In this document: positions 11,370 through 23,327 of the stretch, in pieces
Numbering within the stretch: position 1 is the stretch's first letter
Layout: each line of letters begins with the position of its first letter
Assembly (NCBI RefSeq): GCF_016808095.1
Contig: NC_068976.1
Coordinates: forward strand, 10,139,001 to 10,203,000
Origin: Vigna angularis
Lineage: Eukaryota; Streptophyta; Magnoliopsida; Fabales; Fabaceae
Reading direction: 5' to 3'
Length of the DNA: 64,000 nucleotides
Notes under the pieces: model-generated
Database searches by the model: none
Told to the model about the DNA's origin: nothing
What the model saw: the letters and a program-made list of their open reading frames with translations, nothing else
Made by a program: the position numbers and the translations under genes

Positions 11370-12152
11370 TTAAGCCTAATTACCAATTTATTCTCATAAT
11401 ACACAAAGAGCGAAAAAAACAATAACCAAACCAATCCGTTTTGAAACCAACAAACCAATTTCAGATCACAAGTTATCCATCAAGGTCGTATTCCGTCAAG
11501 AATTGGGCATTCAAACCGTCAACAACAATACATACAAGTTAGCTCCCCATATCTGGAAAATTAGCTTTTCCTCACTGCTCAACTCTTTCCACCAATTTCC
11601 GCAGCCTCATGCGTTCGGCACTCCACTCGAACAACCTCCCCAACTTGCTACCCGTGCCTCGTAAATTCTCTCTCTCACTCTTAGACTTTCCAGAATATTT
11701 GTTTTGGTCCCCTCAAACTCTCAACTATTCGCCCAATTTAGAGACTCGCTCACCACTCCAAAATGAATGTCGCGAACCCTAGAAATTTAATCCCTCCAAT
11801 TCTTCTTCCCCATAAGGCACCTCACTTTCTCTTAATTTCTATGCTTTCGTTACTCTCCCGTAGCATTGGATTTCTTCATCACGCCGCATAGAAAAAAAAA
11901 ACAAAAAAAAACAAAACCCCCCTTTACTAAATCCTCTAGTATCGGTTGTCCAAATACAACATTTTATTTAAATTTATTTTTTCAAAAATAAGATACGAGC
12001 TTAAATTCAATTTTAATCTATATAAGTTAACTGATGGACAATTTTGTTCCCCTCAAATTTTAATTACAAATTTAATCTTTTAATCTTTTAAAGTTATGCA
12101 ATTTTAATTAACCAATAATTAAGTTGTCAATCTAAATATATAGATAGAGAGA
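11370..12152. repeat. Original-type PPR 5' flank, copy 1
   Basis: Non-coding sequence upstream of PPR copy 1, almost identical to 36607-37410 upstream of copy 3. It contains CGCGAACCCTAGAAATTTAA near 11770 and poly-A at about 11890-11915. It is distantly similar to the segment at 42900-43010 (same order of CTCAA, TTTATAGGCTC and AACCCTAGAAAT). At about 12152 it is fused to PPR codons (GAGAGAATCGATG), a second recombination junction with GAGAA shared. Confidence 0.75.
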
Positions 12153-13290
12153 ATCGATGTCCACATTACCTCATCTGGTTCAAACGGCATCCGAGCCATC
12201 AATATCTCAGCATCATCAAATCGCCCACTGCGACATAGCATATCAACCATTGATGCGTAATGCTCTTTTTTGGGTACAAATTTATACACTTGAGTCATGG
12301 AGTTGAAGTATTGTAATCCTTCTTCAACTAGACCACAGTGGCTGCAGGCACACAAAATGCTAAGGCACACAAAATGCTAAGGAAGCTGAAAGAATTTGGT
12401 TGCAGACCTGAATGAACCATTTGTTCAAATGATCTAATAGCATGGCCACCGTCTCCGTTTTGTGCATAAGCTGAAATCAGTGCATTCCAGGAAACACAGT
12501 TCCTCGTAGGCATCTCTTGAAACATATGAAGTGCTTCTTTTATGGATCCACATTTTGCATACATGTCAACCAGTGCACTCCCAGAAAATACATTTGAAAT
12601 GCATCCAGACCTGATTATATGTAAGTGTAACTGTTTTCCCAATGTTAGTGAAGCTAGATTTGCGCAAGCTCTTAAGATACTGGCGTAAGTGGCCGAGTCA
12701 GCACGTATTTTGGCTTTTTGCATATCAACAAATAGCTTTAGGCCGTCTTCATGGAGCCCCTTCTGAACATAACCCGAGATCAGGGCTGTCCATGGAACTG
12801 AACCTTGATGAGCCAAATCAACAAAAATCCTATTTGCTTCCCCAAATTTGTCACATTTAGCATACATGTCAACCAAAGAATTCCCAACCAGAATTTCTGA
12901 AATGGCATCTGTTACAATTGCCTGGGAATGGATTTGCCTACCCATTTCCAGGTTCAAAGCATTTGCGGCAATGCTCAAAAAGGTTGCAAATGGGAATTGC
13001 CGCCTGTCAAATCTTGTAAACTGTAATTCCCTGAAAAGTTCAAGCGATTCCTCCACTCTTTCATTCCATGCACAACAAGTGATGATCACATTGTAAGAGA
13101 TACCATCCACCTCTGGCATTTCATAAAAAAGCTTCCTCACTTCAGCAACACGGTCATGCTTGGAGTAGAAATCAAGCAAAGCATTAGCCACAAACACATT
13201 CCACACAAACATACACTTCACCACAAAACTGTGAACTTGTTGCCCAAATTCTATATCATCCAACTGTATGCCTGCAGTTAAAACCGCAGC
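12153..13290 (-). pseudogene. PPR copy 2, C-terminal side, split by the Ogre-like insertion
   Basis: Homologous to the middle and later repeats of the intact PPR protein, from MWTSIL back to GIQLDDIEFGQQVHS. An 18-19 base tandem duplication at about 12350-12385 (GGCACACAAAATGCTAA twice) shifts the frame, giving SILCALAF instead of SILCACSH. The E/DYW part is lost at 12153. On the other side the gene is cut at 13290 by the 20-kb element and resumes at 33442. Confidence 0.9.
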
Positions 13291-13404
13291 TGTCGCAACC
13301 GGGATCGCGACGGGACGATGATCCGAAAAATAAAAACTAGTTTTAAAATTTAGAGATTTGGAGTCGCCACCATAGTTTATTCTGGAAAACTACGGAAAAA
13401 CCAT

Positions 13405-14330
13405 AAAATGATAAGGCAAGGTCTACGAAATTGAAATTCTCAATTCGGGAGTCGGTTACGTGTAGGGAAGGTATTAGCACCCTACAACGCCTGCCTTGAG
13501 GCAGTACCTTTAACTAAATATGCGAATATGAATGTGGCTTTCAAAATGTTTAACTTTCCCTTACAATAAAACTCTACAGAAACAAACAACATTTTTTAGT
13601 TTTTTGGGCCCGACAAGGATTTACCTTGCTCCTACGTATTCTCATTCAGAATGAGAAATCAGGGTTCCGTAGTTCGTTTAGAAACTGTTTGAAAATATTT
13701 GGAAATTGTTTGGGAGATTAGTTTGAGAAATGATTTTGGATTTTTGGGAAGGTGAACCTGACAAGGACTGACCTTGCTCCTACGTATCTCCACTTTTGAT
13801 GGAGAATCAAGGATCACGTAGTTCTGGCTCACAATATTGATTGTTGTTAGAAGTTGTGGATATTTTTGGTTTTTGAAGGCATGGTCTGCGAAAATGAGAT
13901 TCTAAGTTCGGGAGTCGGTTATGTGTAGGGAAGGTATTAGCACCCTACAACACCTGCCCTAAGGCAGTACCTTTAATTAAATACGCGAATATGATGTGGT
14001 TTTCAAAATGTTTAACTATCCCCTAAAATAAAATTCTAAAGAAACAAAATGTACGTTTTTAGTTTTTTGGGCCCGACAAGGATTGACCTTGCTCCTACGT
14101 ATTCTCATTAAGAATGAGAAATCAGGGTTCCGTAGTTCTTTTAGAAAACTGCTTTAAAATTTGTTTGAGAAATTGTTTGGAAAATGATTATGGATAAATT
14201 TGGATTTTTGGGAAAGTGAACCTGACAAGGACTGGCCTTGCTCCTACGTATCTCCACTTTTGATGGAGAATCAAGGATCACGTAGTTCTGGCCAGGAATA
14301 TTGTTTGTGGTTTGCAAATATGGATGTTTT
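13405..14330 (-). repeat. About 470-bp tandem duplication inside LTR1
   Basis: The segment from GGCAAGGTCTACGAAATTG (about 13420) through the GGGCCCGACAAGG and TCACGTAGTTCTGG marks is repeated from about 13877 (GGCATGGTCTGCGAAAATG) to 14330. LTR2 and LTR3 have a single copy. The two units have diverged slightly, so the duplication is not an assembly stutter of identical reads. Confidence 0.8.
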
Positions 14331-14382
14331 TTAGTTTTTTTGATGATTTTATGTTTTTTTGGTATTCTTATGAATCAAACAG

Positions 14383-14535
14383 AAAAGGTTTTTAGCACAA
14401 GGACGATGCGTGCGATCACACATGTGCCTAAACCTTTAAAACATATTTTTGTAATTTTATTTAAAAGAGAGAAAATGTTTTTAGCACAAGGACGATGCGT
14501 GCGATCACACATGTGCCTAAACCTTTAAAACGTAT
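14383..14535. repeat. LTR1 tandem repeat, two units with GATGCGTGCGATCACACATG core
   Basis: Two units of about 87 bp, each reading TTTTTAGCACAAGGACGATG, CGTGCGATCACACATGTGCC, then TAAACCTTTAAAAC and a T-rich tail. LTR2 and LTR3 carry four units each at the matching place. Confidence 0.85.
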
Positions 14536-16649
14536 TTTTTGTAATTTTAATTATTTATTTATTTTTGTCATTTTTTTTATTTTTAAAATGCAGCAAATAA
14601 ATCAAGTCCAATAAATAAACAAAAATAAAACACCAGATATATAGGAGTTGGGGTTATCATACAAGGGGCTGCATCAGTAAAAAACTAATAACCAAACAAA
14701 TAATAACAAAAATAAAGAAACAAAAGCCCAAAAATAAAACAAGAGAAACAAACCAGGGATGTAGAGATAAAAACAGGAGTGACGTGCGGAGTAAAATTTA
14801 AGCTCTTTTAGCTTGGGCCAAAATCCCCTTTTTTTGTCTTTGTATCCGCCAGGGGTGTCAAGATGAAACTGGAGGTGCATTGAGTATCTGGTTGTCCGGC
14901 CCAATTATTTTTTATTTTTATTTGCAGAAATGGATGGGTTTAAACCCAAATGAAATGAGCTGTACGGATGAAAACCGGGGGTGCAGGAAGGAGAAGCTTA
15001 TTTTATTTTATTTGATTTTGTTTTTGGCTTATTAGTGAGAGCTGCAGGCCCCAGGCCTTCCCATTTTTCGGTTCATGAGACCCTTAGGGTTCCTTCCATT
15101 TTTACCATTTCACTCAAGAACCCAAAACTCAGTCGTTCAAACGGCCATGGACTCCTCTGTTCTTCCTCTCGCTTTAAGGACGACGACCCATGGAAGGGTC
15201 TCCCTCCGCCGTTCACGCCGCCACTCTCTGCCAGTCTCCTCGTCGCTGCGTCGTTGAACCCAGCTGCTTCCTCCGACACCGGCAGGCCAGGGAGGGGTTC
15301 GTTTCCACCACACGCACCGACGCTACCCCCCCCCCCCCCGTTCGCGGCCACCGCTGCCTCCTCCTTCTCTCCTTCGAAAATGGTGACCCAGGGAAGGGTT
15401 CGCTTCTGCCACCGAATACAACGTGCATTGCTGGTTCAACAACCATAGCAATCGGGTCAGGCGCCTCTAAATGGAGATAGACCCTACGGGCACCATCTTT
15501 TCTATGCTGCCGAACTACATGTATGGTAAGAACCCTGGTCGTATCCTTATTGAATTTTGCTTCCTCTTCTATTATTAACAATTTTTGTTTTATTTTATTT
15601 TATTTTTTTTTTAAAGAATATGACTGGGTGGTCATGAGGGCACCAAAGCTGCTGGACCTGTTCCCTGTTCCGATCATCATTGAGGATGACAGAGATGAAC
15701 GACAACTCCCTCCACCAGCGCCTCCTGTGTTCCGCGGATTCCATATCAGACCTCCCTCGACGGAGCTGTCTCTTCGACCACCACAACCAGCTCGAGAGTT
15801 TTTCTTCCATTGAACTGCTTTTTGTTTTGTTGTTTTTTTGTTTGGTGTTTTTGTTGGCCGAGTGTGGCCGGAATTTAATAAGGACTGTAATATGGACATT
15901 TTAAAATTTATTTGTTATTTTCTTTATGCTTTCAATTTTTGTTTATTTCCTGGACTGTAACCTTAACGATCGTCCGCGATCGACCACTGCACACCCTTAC
16001 TATTATTGCTCTTATGTGTGTTTTTTTTTTGTGTAAGGTAAAGTAACCTTGCGTTTTTTTTTGTTAGATCTAAAATTGTGTATCCCTGTTTTTTTGTATT
16101 TTGGCTTTGTATTCAAATTAGTCTCTCTGTTCAAACCTTTTTCCTCTGTAAAGTTTGCTCACTTGATGAAATAAATTAGCCCTTTATGATTTTTATTTGA
16201 CACACTTAGTCTAACATTTCCAATCAATTACTTGTACGTAACGAAATGAAGAAAGGCTTAAAAAATATTTACAACTAAGGAAAATAATGAAAATTAATTT
16301 CGAAAAATGAGATCTAAAGTAAAACTCAAAATTAATTGTATGAAAAAGAATAAGGGTTCGGCAATTTGCAAGAAAGACAAGTGACCTAAAAAATTTGTTT
16401 TGATTTTTTCTTTGCGGCTTTCATTCTCCACGACACCTTATTAGGATACGATTCCCAGTAAATCTTGAGGATTCCTCGTAATGAAAAATTCACCTTAAGA
16501 GTGATGGATTGAAACATGATATCAATGCACATAGCCCTCATAGCAAAACAATCCAAAACATGAGCAAAAACGACATCACTGTCGCCTTTTACAATAACCC
16601 ATGCTTTCCCAGATAGTACTAGGGTCCTCTTCATTTGTCCATGGCATTT

Positions 16650-19600
16650 GCAGAGGCAAACTCACGCCTCGCCACGACGCTCAATTGACATTCTTCAAAC
16701 TTTTAAAAAATCCTGAATTGATCAAAGATTGCATTTTATGTTTGAAAGCCTTGCATGCTTCTGTTGAGTGTCCACGCGCTCCTCGATGATAATCACACCT
16801 CGCATTTATGTATTGGGTACGGAGGTCATGTAGGCCTAGTTGGACAAACCTCTATGAGGTTACTGCGGAGAAGATTTAGCAGTAACTCTGCATAGGTCAT
16901 AGGGATTGGAGTGAAGTTGGCAACCTCCTTAATACGACATTTGAGGATAGGCAGTAAAATGTGAATTAGCTCTTCTCTTTATCTTTCTCATGAAATTTGC
17001 GCCTCTAATGAACCAAAAGACCCGTTTTTCCTTCGCGTTTTGAGGTTAAATAGATACATCTGCAAACGTCGTGCCTGACACCTTCTCATTCGCGCCCGGG
17101 CTTGAAGCTCTCTGGAAAATCGCGCACAAGAATTCACTGAAATCTTAACGGACCGATATCTTGACGAGCGTCAATTGAGCGCTTCTCTCGAGGAACATCA
17201 TCTTCTCATTGGAGAACGAGCGTCCTCTTCCATCTCGTCAATGAGAGTTCTCTTCTAAAGGCAGGCGGAGCGTCCACTTCTGTTCGGATGGACGAGCGCG
17301 TTAGAGGCGAGTCAAATTCAGCTTGGACGAGCGTCTATTTCGCTTGGACGAGCGTCCATTTGTGCTCGAGCGAGCGTCCATTTCAGCATAGACGAGCGTC
17401 CGTTTCAGCCTGAAGGACGAGCGTCCACTTATAGGACGAACGCCCTGGACGATCACGTGCAGGACGAGCGTCCACTTCCATTATGGACGAGCGTTAACTT
17501 CTTGGACGGGCGTTCTACTCAGTTTTACGGACGAGCGTCCAATTGTGTGTGCTGGACGAGCGTCCATTTCTTCAGTTTGTGGACGAACGTCCACTTGAGC
17601 GTCCAATTCTCTGTATTGGACGAGCGTCCACCTCAGTGTGCTGGACGAGCGTCCATTTCTTCAGTTGGTGGACGAACGTCCGCTTCTCTGTGCTGGACTG
17701 GACGAGCGTTCACTTCAGTTTGGACGAACGGCTGCCTAACTTTGGACGAGCGTCCGCTTCTTGAACGAGCGTCATCTACTAGCTGAAGGACGAGCGTTCG
17801 CTTTCATTGGTTGGACGAGCGGCAGCCTCATTTTGGACGAGCGTCCACTTCTAGCTGAAGGACGAGCGTCCACTTCACAGGACGAACGTCCACTTCTTCT
17901 TTGTGGACGAGCGTCCTCTTCTGTTCACTGGACGAACGTCCACTTGTGCTCTTAGTGAAGTACTCTCTGTCGTCCATAGGGTGATTGTCCGTGTGCTTGT
18001 GTCGAGCGTTTCTGTACTTTGGTTCAGCTCCGCACCCTGTCAGAGACTCTTCCACCTTCAACCTCTCATTGCTTATCATGTGTTCATGATGGTTGTAGAG
18101 TACAGTAGTGACCTTCTTGTTGCTCAGAGGTGGTTCTACTTGAGAAGAAAATTTCTCTCTACCTTGGGCATATTCTTTGAATAATTCATACTCCTTCTCT
18201 ATCATGCTCTATGAGATGTTTCATCCATGTTATATTTGCACTGTCTCAAGAAAACCATCCACCGGATTCTCCCTAGGCCGATGCATCAAGGTTCGAGATG
18301 AGTACTCCCATTAGAGGCAATGCCAGCCCATCTCTCAGAACAGAAGAATTAATAACTTTCCATCACATGCATGAACCATTATTTTCTTGCCATAGATGGC
18401 TTTGGGGATAAGCTCTTTCCCGATATTTCTCAAACTCTGGAAACTTGAATTTTGGAAGTACCATCAGATCTGAGCCTATTCAAACTTTGCAACATTTTCA
18501 AACTTGGCATTTCATCCACCTTCTATGGCTTTCACAATTTTTACAGTTCTTCAAATTTGTGCCTAACAACCTCAACATTGATGTGATGACATGGTGACCA
18601 GATTTATTCAACTCAGGTGGCTTTGTCCTCCTAGTGCTTACAATAATTCTCCTAAGGACCATCCAAACGGTTGCCCCCCAAACTCGTTTCCTACTTCAAC
18701 TGTGTCCCCTTTGACTTTTTTGAGCGTCAAGATGTCTCAAGTCCATTTCTGAGGGTGGAGTATAATTCGGGGGAAGACCATAGGAAGGGAAAGTTTGTGT
18801 CTTTGGAACTCTTTGTTGTGGTCGTTGTGCGCACGAATCTCCAGGGCTTTGTAAGGCATTCAAGGCCTCTAAGCTTTGACTCATTTGTTCCTTCAACTGT
18901 TGGATATCGGCCTTTATCCCCTCTCGAATTTTTCCTTGGTTCTCCATGGTTTTACCACTGGTTCGTGTCCTTTAGGGTGTTTTGGAGACTTAGCCATATT
19001 ATTATTTTAAAACTGAATTTCATTAGATGAAATAAATTGAGAAAAAAAATGGAAAGAGAAAAAAATATGGAAAGACAAAGCAACACAATTACCATAGTAA
19101 GAAATTATAAAGATGTGAAAACATCGCCAAATGTATAAATCTGGAAATTAACATGAATCAAAGTCAATAGGACAGTCCACATGTAAGGTATGTAAAGTCA
19201 CGATCAACTATCACGAACCTCAGCCATCACATTCTTCATTTCTCTCATCAGTTTCTTGCAGTAATTGAGGAAAGCTTCAACCTTCTTAGGTGGGTTAAAG
19301 ATCGGCAATGCAGACTCAACATCAGCTAATATCTTAGGGACATCTTTAATGGCATCATTTGCAAGGGAAGCTAGTTGTGAGAAACTTCTCTTCCAGTTTT
19401 CTGTAACGCGTTCTTGTTCAACGGTATACCCCTTCGTCTGATTCATCACCTCTTCTTTGATTCGGCCCGATGCCAACGTTCCTTCTTCAGTTTTGTTACC
19501 GCTGCTTTTGCCTGTTGCTTGGCTTCGTTCATTCTAATATGCATGTTGAGCATCTCCCCTGGCGCTTTTTGCTTGTCCTTTTGAAATGGTCACACAATTC

Positions 19601-21140
19601 CTTCGTGACACGCCATGATGTCTCAATTATACCATATTCTCGGTCTCTCAAGGTTAGCTCAATGTTGACCGCTACCAACTCCTGCTTTTATCTTCTTAAC
19701 CACTCCTCGCATGCTTTGCCGTTTTCCGCATTATCTTGCTTGAGATTCATATAATCATGTTGTAGGTTTTGAAGATTACTGGTCGAATTGATATCTTCTA
19801 GTTTCATTTGCTCGAGTTCTGCCTTCAACAGTTTTACTTCCTCATTTTCATCCTCATGAAATTATTTTTCATAATCTAGGTTAGGAGAAATTAGCTTGAA
19901 AGGCAATTTCACTCCCTAACCCTCTCTGCAATCCAATGGCTGTAAGGAATTCCTTCACCGATAGTCCATGGTATGGGGTCCCTTTCTGCACGAACAATGT
20001 TGCCCCAAGCATTGCTAACTTGATGAAGTACTTCAACAAAGGTCCCTTCTTCATAATAGATCTGCAACATGGCAAGAGATGCAGGTGTAGGTGATCCTCT
20101 CATAGGACGCCCAAATCGTCTTTGTGCTAACACAGGATTGTAATTAATACAACACCTGATACCCATGAGGGGGACATTAGGGTGACTCCCGCAATGATAT
20201 ATAATTTGCACTCTACGCTGCCAAGGGACACACCATTTAACTTGTTCTTCGTTTACTTGAACAGAGTTGCGCCCATTCATTTGCCCCTTTCACATTTGGT
20301 TTACAGTGCAATAGCTCATCCATGGGACACGTGGCATTCAAGGCGTCGTCACTCACACGGAAGATGAACCATATATACAACACTGGTAGACAACATAACA
20401 TTTTCCCCCCTTTAGCTCATAACAATGATTAAGGGTCCCATAAACTCCAGCTAGGACGACAGTGACTGGATTCTCATAGCACTCTTTGTATCCCACAAAT
20501 GCATTCATAGCGGCATAGTTGACGAAATTATTAACAGTAGGAAAAAGCATGATAACATAGAGGAGAAAAGCCAATACATCTATAAGTGTTTCCCGGTTTT
20601 CCTCTTCAGCCAAACGATGCAAGTATCCTTTGAGGAAGGCCCCTCACTTTGTCCTTGATTGTGAACTTGCTCTCCAGCATCATAGGGTGTACTTTCATGA
20701 TCCTTGATAGTTGCAAGAACATGGACATATTACTCCAGGTAGTTGTATGAAGCTTTTCCCTCCAGAGGTATATTTAAAATTTGCTCGAATTTTTCCACTG
20801 TTGGCATTAATTGAAAATCCCGAAAAGTGAAACACCTCAGTGGTGGATCATAGTACTTGGCTAAAGTAGTAATTGCTGATGTTTGGACCTCCCCCCCTAA
20901 TAGGCTCAACAAATTCACATACTCCTTCTTGAATGCATCCTTTTGGGATGCCTTAGTTCTCTCAGACCATCCATATTTCCTTCCTCCGCTTTAATGGCTA
21001 TCCTTTCCTTTAAAATGTTTAAACTTGAAGGCCAGTCAACTTCAAATGTCATGTTAATTTCCATTTTACCTCAACGGCTTAGTCACAAATTTATAACTTC
21101 CTACCTAGGACCAACAACAAGACTATAAAACAAAACATGA
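16650..21140 (-). pseudogene. Ogre-like gag region, decayed
   Basis: Fragments read in order on the minus strand. From 20918: QTSAITTLAKYYDPPLRCFTF, DFQLMPTVEKFEQIL. From 20622: EENRETLIDVLAFLLYVIML, VNYAAMNAFVGYKE. From 20280: NVPLMGIRCCINYNPVLAQR and RRFGRPMRGSP. These match the conserved N-terminal domain (DUF7745-like) of legume gypsy polyproteins. From 18947 a coiled-coil-like segment (IKADIQQLKEQMSQSLEALN) follows; from 18205, YELFKEYAQGREKFSSQVEP and HHEHMISN resemble the end of the retroviral-gag domain. At about 16850-16690 a Cys/His knuckle reads CDYHRGARGHSTEAC. Stops and frameshifts separate the pieces, so no functional protein is expected. A CG-rich repeat array interrupts it at 17080-17960. 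Confidence 0.75.
17080..17960. repeat. Irregular tandem array of GGACGAGCGTCC units inside gag
   Basis: About 35 occurrences of GGACGAGCGTCC or close variants (GGACGAACGTCC, GGACGAGCGGC) are spaced 18 to 45 bp apart, joined by variable linkers such as ACTTCT or TTTCAG. The motif is a near-palindrome. The array lies exactly between gag sequence ending HHEHMISN and gag sequence beginning NARCDYH. Open frames across it (DERPL, WTSVHF, GRASTS repeats) are by-products of the repeat. Confidence 0.85.
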
Positions 21141-21761
21141 GAAAGACGCGTAATGACATATGGTATATACAATGTGTTTAATTAAAAAACGGTTATAAGA
21201 CAACACACATCTCCCTTCGTGCCCTAATCGAAGGTTGAATGACTTAAGGTTCTAAGGCCAAATATATGCACTCACAAGGATAGCTCCCTAATGCTTAAAT
21301 TAAGGTCACCAGAGCTATGGCTCTTTTCACTGTTTCTCCACAACAGTCAGAGTAATCAACTAGATGTGGAGACACAAATGATAGAACAGACTCTGGCTGG
21401 GGTTCTCACGATAGCCAGACAGGAAGTACATCCCAGAGTGACACCGCTACACAACCCCTCTAATTCTAAGTTGCGCTCAGACCCGGGTATAGGGCCTCAC
21501 TCATGATAATGCATAATGTGTGTGTGTGAAGGGAGAATGCAATGGTACATCCCAAACCCTCACCTGCAAAACAACCAGAAAAATCCCAGGCAGATATAAA
21601 CATGTTTTCTACCCTAGGGTTCAAAATAGAACGATCAAAACAAACACACCTGCAATTATTTCAAATATCAAACATAGATAAAGAAAAAAAAAGGGGAAGA
21701 AAAACACAAAGTAAAACCACATCGAATTCGCTTATCTAATTAAATGGCTTGACTCTCTGAC

Positions 21762-21779
21762 TCCCCAGTGGAGTCGCCA
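21762..21779 (-). other. Primer-binding site next to LTR2
   Basis: On the minus strand TGGCGACTCCACTGGGGA lies two bases after the LTR2 end (TTGCGACA|GA). This is the primer site I recall for legume Ogre elements, described as tRNA-Arg-primed; the tRNA assignment is from memory. Confidence 0.75.
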
Positions 21780-22393
21780 TCTGTCGCAACCGGGATCGCG
21801 ACGGGACGACGATCCGAAGAATAAAAAAAACGAGTTTGAAAATTTAGAGATTTGGAGTCGCCACCATAGTTTATTCTGGAAAACTACGGAAAAACCATAA
21901 AATGTATAAGACATGGTCTACGAAATTGAGATTCTCAATTCGGGAGTCGGTTACGTGTAGGGAAGGTATTAGCACCCTACAACGCCTGCCCTAAGGCAGT
22001 ACCTTTAACTAAATATGCGAATGTGATGTGGTTTTCAAAATGTTTAACTTTCCTCTACAATAAAAACTCTACAGAAACACACAATATTTTTTAGTTTTTT
22101 GGGCCCGACAAGGATTGACCTTGCTCCTACGTATTCTCATTCAGAATGAGAAATCAGGGTTCCGTAGTTCATTTAGAAACTGTTTGAGAAATGATTTTGG
22201 AAATTGTTTGGGAATTTTGATGAGAAATGATTTTGGATTTTTGGGAAAGTGAGCCTGACAAGGACTGGCCTTGCTCCTACGTATCTCCACTTTTGGTGGA
22301 GAATCAAGGATCACGTAGTTCTGGCCAGGAATATCGTTTGTTGTTTTGAAAATGGGATATTTTGGTTTTTTTGAAGATTTTATATTTTTTGTA

Positions 22394-22998
22394 GGTTTAA
22401 TCCTTTACTACATCCCTATTTATGTACGAATTTCTCAATTGGGTCCTCGTTTTTTAAAGTGTATCAAAATGGTTCTTAATTTTGAAAATTGATATCAATT
22501 GAGTCCTTTCCGTTAAGTTGGCTAAACGGCGTTAAAAAAATTGATGAGTGGATGCTGAGATGACGAACGAACGTTCGTCCACCAGCGAACGAACGTTCGT
22601 TCACCAACGAACGAACGCTCGTTCGCGCTCGTTCACCAGCGAACGAACGCTCGTCAACCACCGAACGAACGGTCGTCCAGCAGTAAGAGGTCGACGAGCG
22701 TTCGTTCGTTGGTGGACGAGCGCGAACGAGCGTTCGTTCGCTGGTGAACGAACGTTCGTTCGCTGGTGAACGAACGTTCGTTCGCTGGTGAACGAACGTT
22801 CGTTCGCTGGTGAACGAACGTTCGTTCGTCATCTCAGCATCCACTCATCAATTTTTTTAACACCTTTTAGCCAACTTAACGGAAAGGACTCAATTGATAT
22901 CAATTTTCAAAATTAAGGACCATTTTGATACACTTTAAAAAACGAGGACCCAATTGAGAAATTCGTACATAAATAGGGATGTAGTAAAGGATTAAACC
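22394..22998. mobile_element. MULE-type foldback element, 605 bp, with 9-bp target duplication
   Basis: TTTTTTGTA occurs at 22385-22393 and 22999-23007, and the matching site in LTR3 (about 27848-27860) has it once, so this is a clean 9-bp target duplication, the Mutator signature. The element is one long inverted repeat: it opens GGTTTAATCCTTTACTACAT and closes with its complement, with arms of about 150 bp, then TGGATGCTGAGATGACGAAC, then a core built of GAACGAACGTTCGTTCG units (22560-22830). There is no transposase; it is non-autonomous. It is younger than the LTR copy that holds it. Confidence 0.92.
22553..22835. repeat. GAACGAACGTTCGTTCG palindromic core of the MULE
   Basis: About 13 units of GCGAACGAACGTTCGTTCG-like sequence separated by CTGGT, CACCAGC or similar. 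Each unit is itself a palindrome and the whole core is folded around about 22680-22700 (AGCAGTAAGAGGTCGACGAG). Short frames in it (TNERSF, RTNVRS) are repeat by-products. Confidence 0.88.
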
Positions 22999-23032
22999 TT
23001 TTTTGTATTTTCTATTGTATAATATTTAAATT

Positions 23033-23315
23033 TTTGCGTAATGAGTACTAGGCTGATGCGTATGATCGCACGAGCACTCACACGGCTTTTTCCTCTTATT
23101 GTTTTGCGTAATGAGTACTAGGCTGATGCGTACGATCGCACGAGCACTCACACGACTTTTCCTCTTATTATGTTGCGTAATGAGTACTAGGCTGATGCGT
23201 ACGATCACACGAGCACTCACACGACTTTTTTTTCTCTTATTGTTTGCGTAATGAGTACTAGGCTGATGCGTACGATCGCACGAGCACTCACACGACTTTT
23301 TCATGTTTTTATATT
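23033..23315. repeat. LTR2 tandem repeat A, four units of about 70 bp
   Basis: Each unit reads GCGTAATGAGTACTAGGCTG, ATGCGTACGATCGCACGAGC, ACTCACACGAC and a T-rich tail. One unit has ACGATCACACG instead of ACGATCGCACG. LTR1 and LTR3 lack this cluster. Its core GATGCGTACGATCGCAC resembles the core of the neighbouring repeat B. Confidence 0.88.
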
Positions 23316-23327
23316 TTTATCAAACAA

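Larger units (their letters stand above)
13291..16250 (-). repeat. LTR1 (3' LTR remnant) of the Ogre-like element
   Basis: It starts TGTCGCAACCGGGATCGCG like LTR2 and LTR3 and follows LTR3 (27254-29400) in order: GGGTCGGTTACGTGTAGGG-type segment, the GGGCCCGACAAGGA segment, the GATGCGTGCGATCACAC repeats, an AT-rich stretch, then a GC-rich patch (15080-15520). The part that would begin with TGTCAACACCC is missing, so its right edge is approximate. It is fused to gag-like sequence near 16.3-16.7 kb, indicating a deletion that took pol and the start of this LTR. Confidence 0.7.

Noticed and set aside
15073..15904. Several overlapping frames in the GC-rich LTR1 patch
   Set aside because: Open in nearly all frames because of base composition; no motif and not conserved between the LTR copies.
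17457..17955. Frames rich in DERPL / WTSVHF repeats
   Set aside because: Products of the GGACGAGCGTCC array; no sign of a real repeat protein in this copy.
17080..17960. Satellite DNA or centromeric array
   Set aside because: Too short and irregular, and enclosed in a gag sequence.
22476..22844. Frames rich in TNERSF repeats on both strands
   Set aside because: Translation of the palindromic MULE core.
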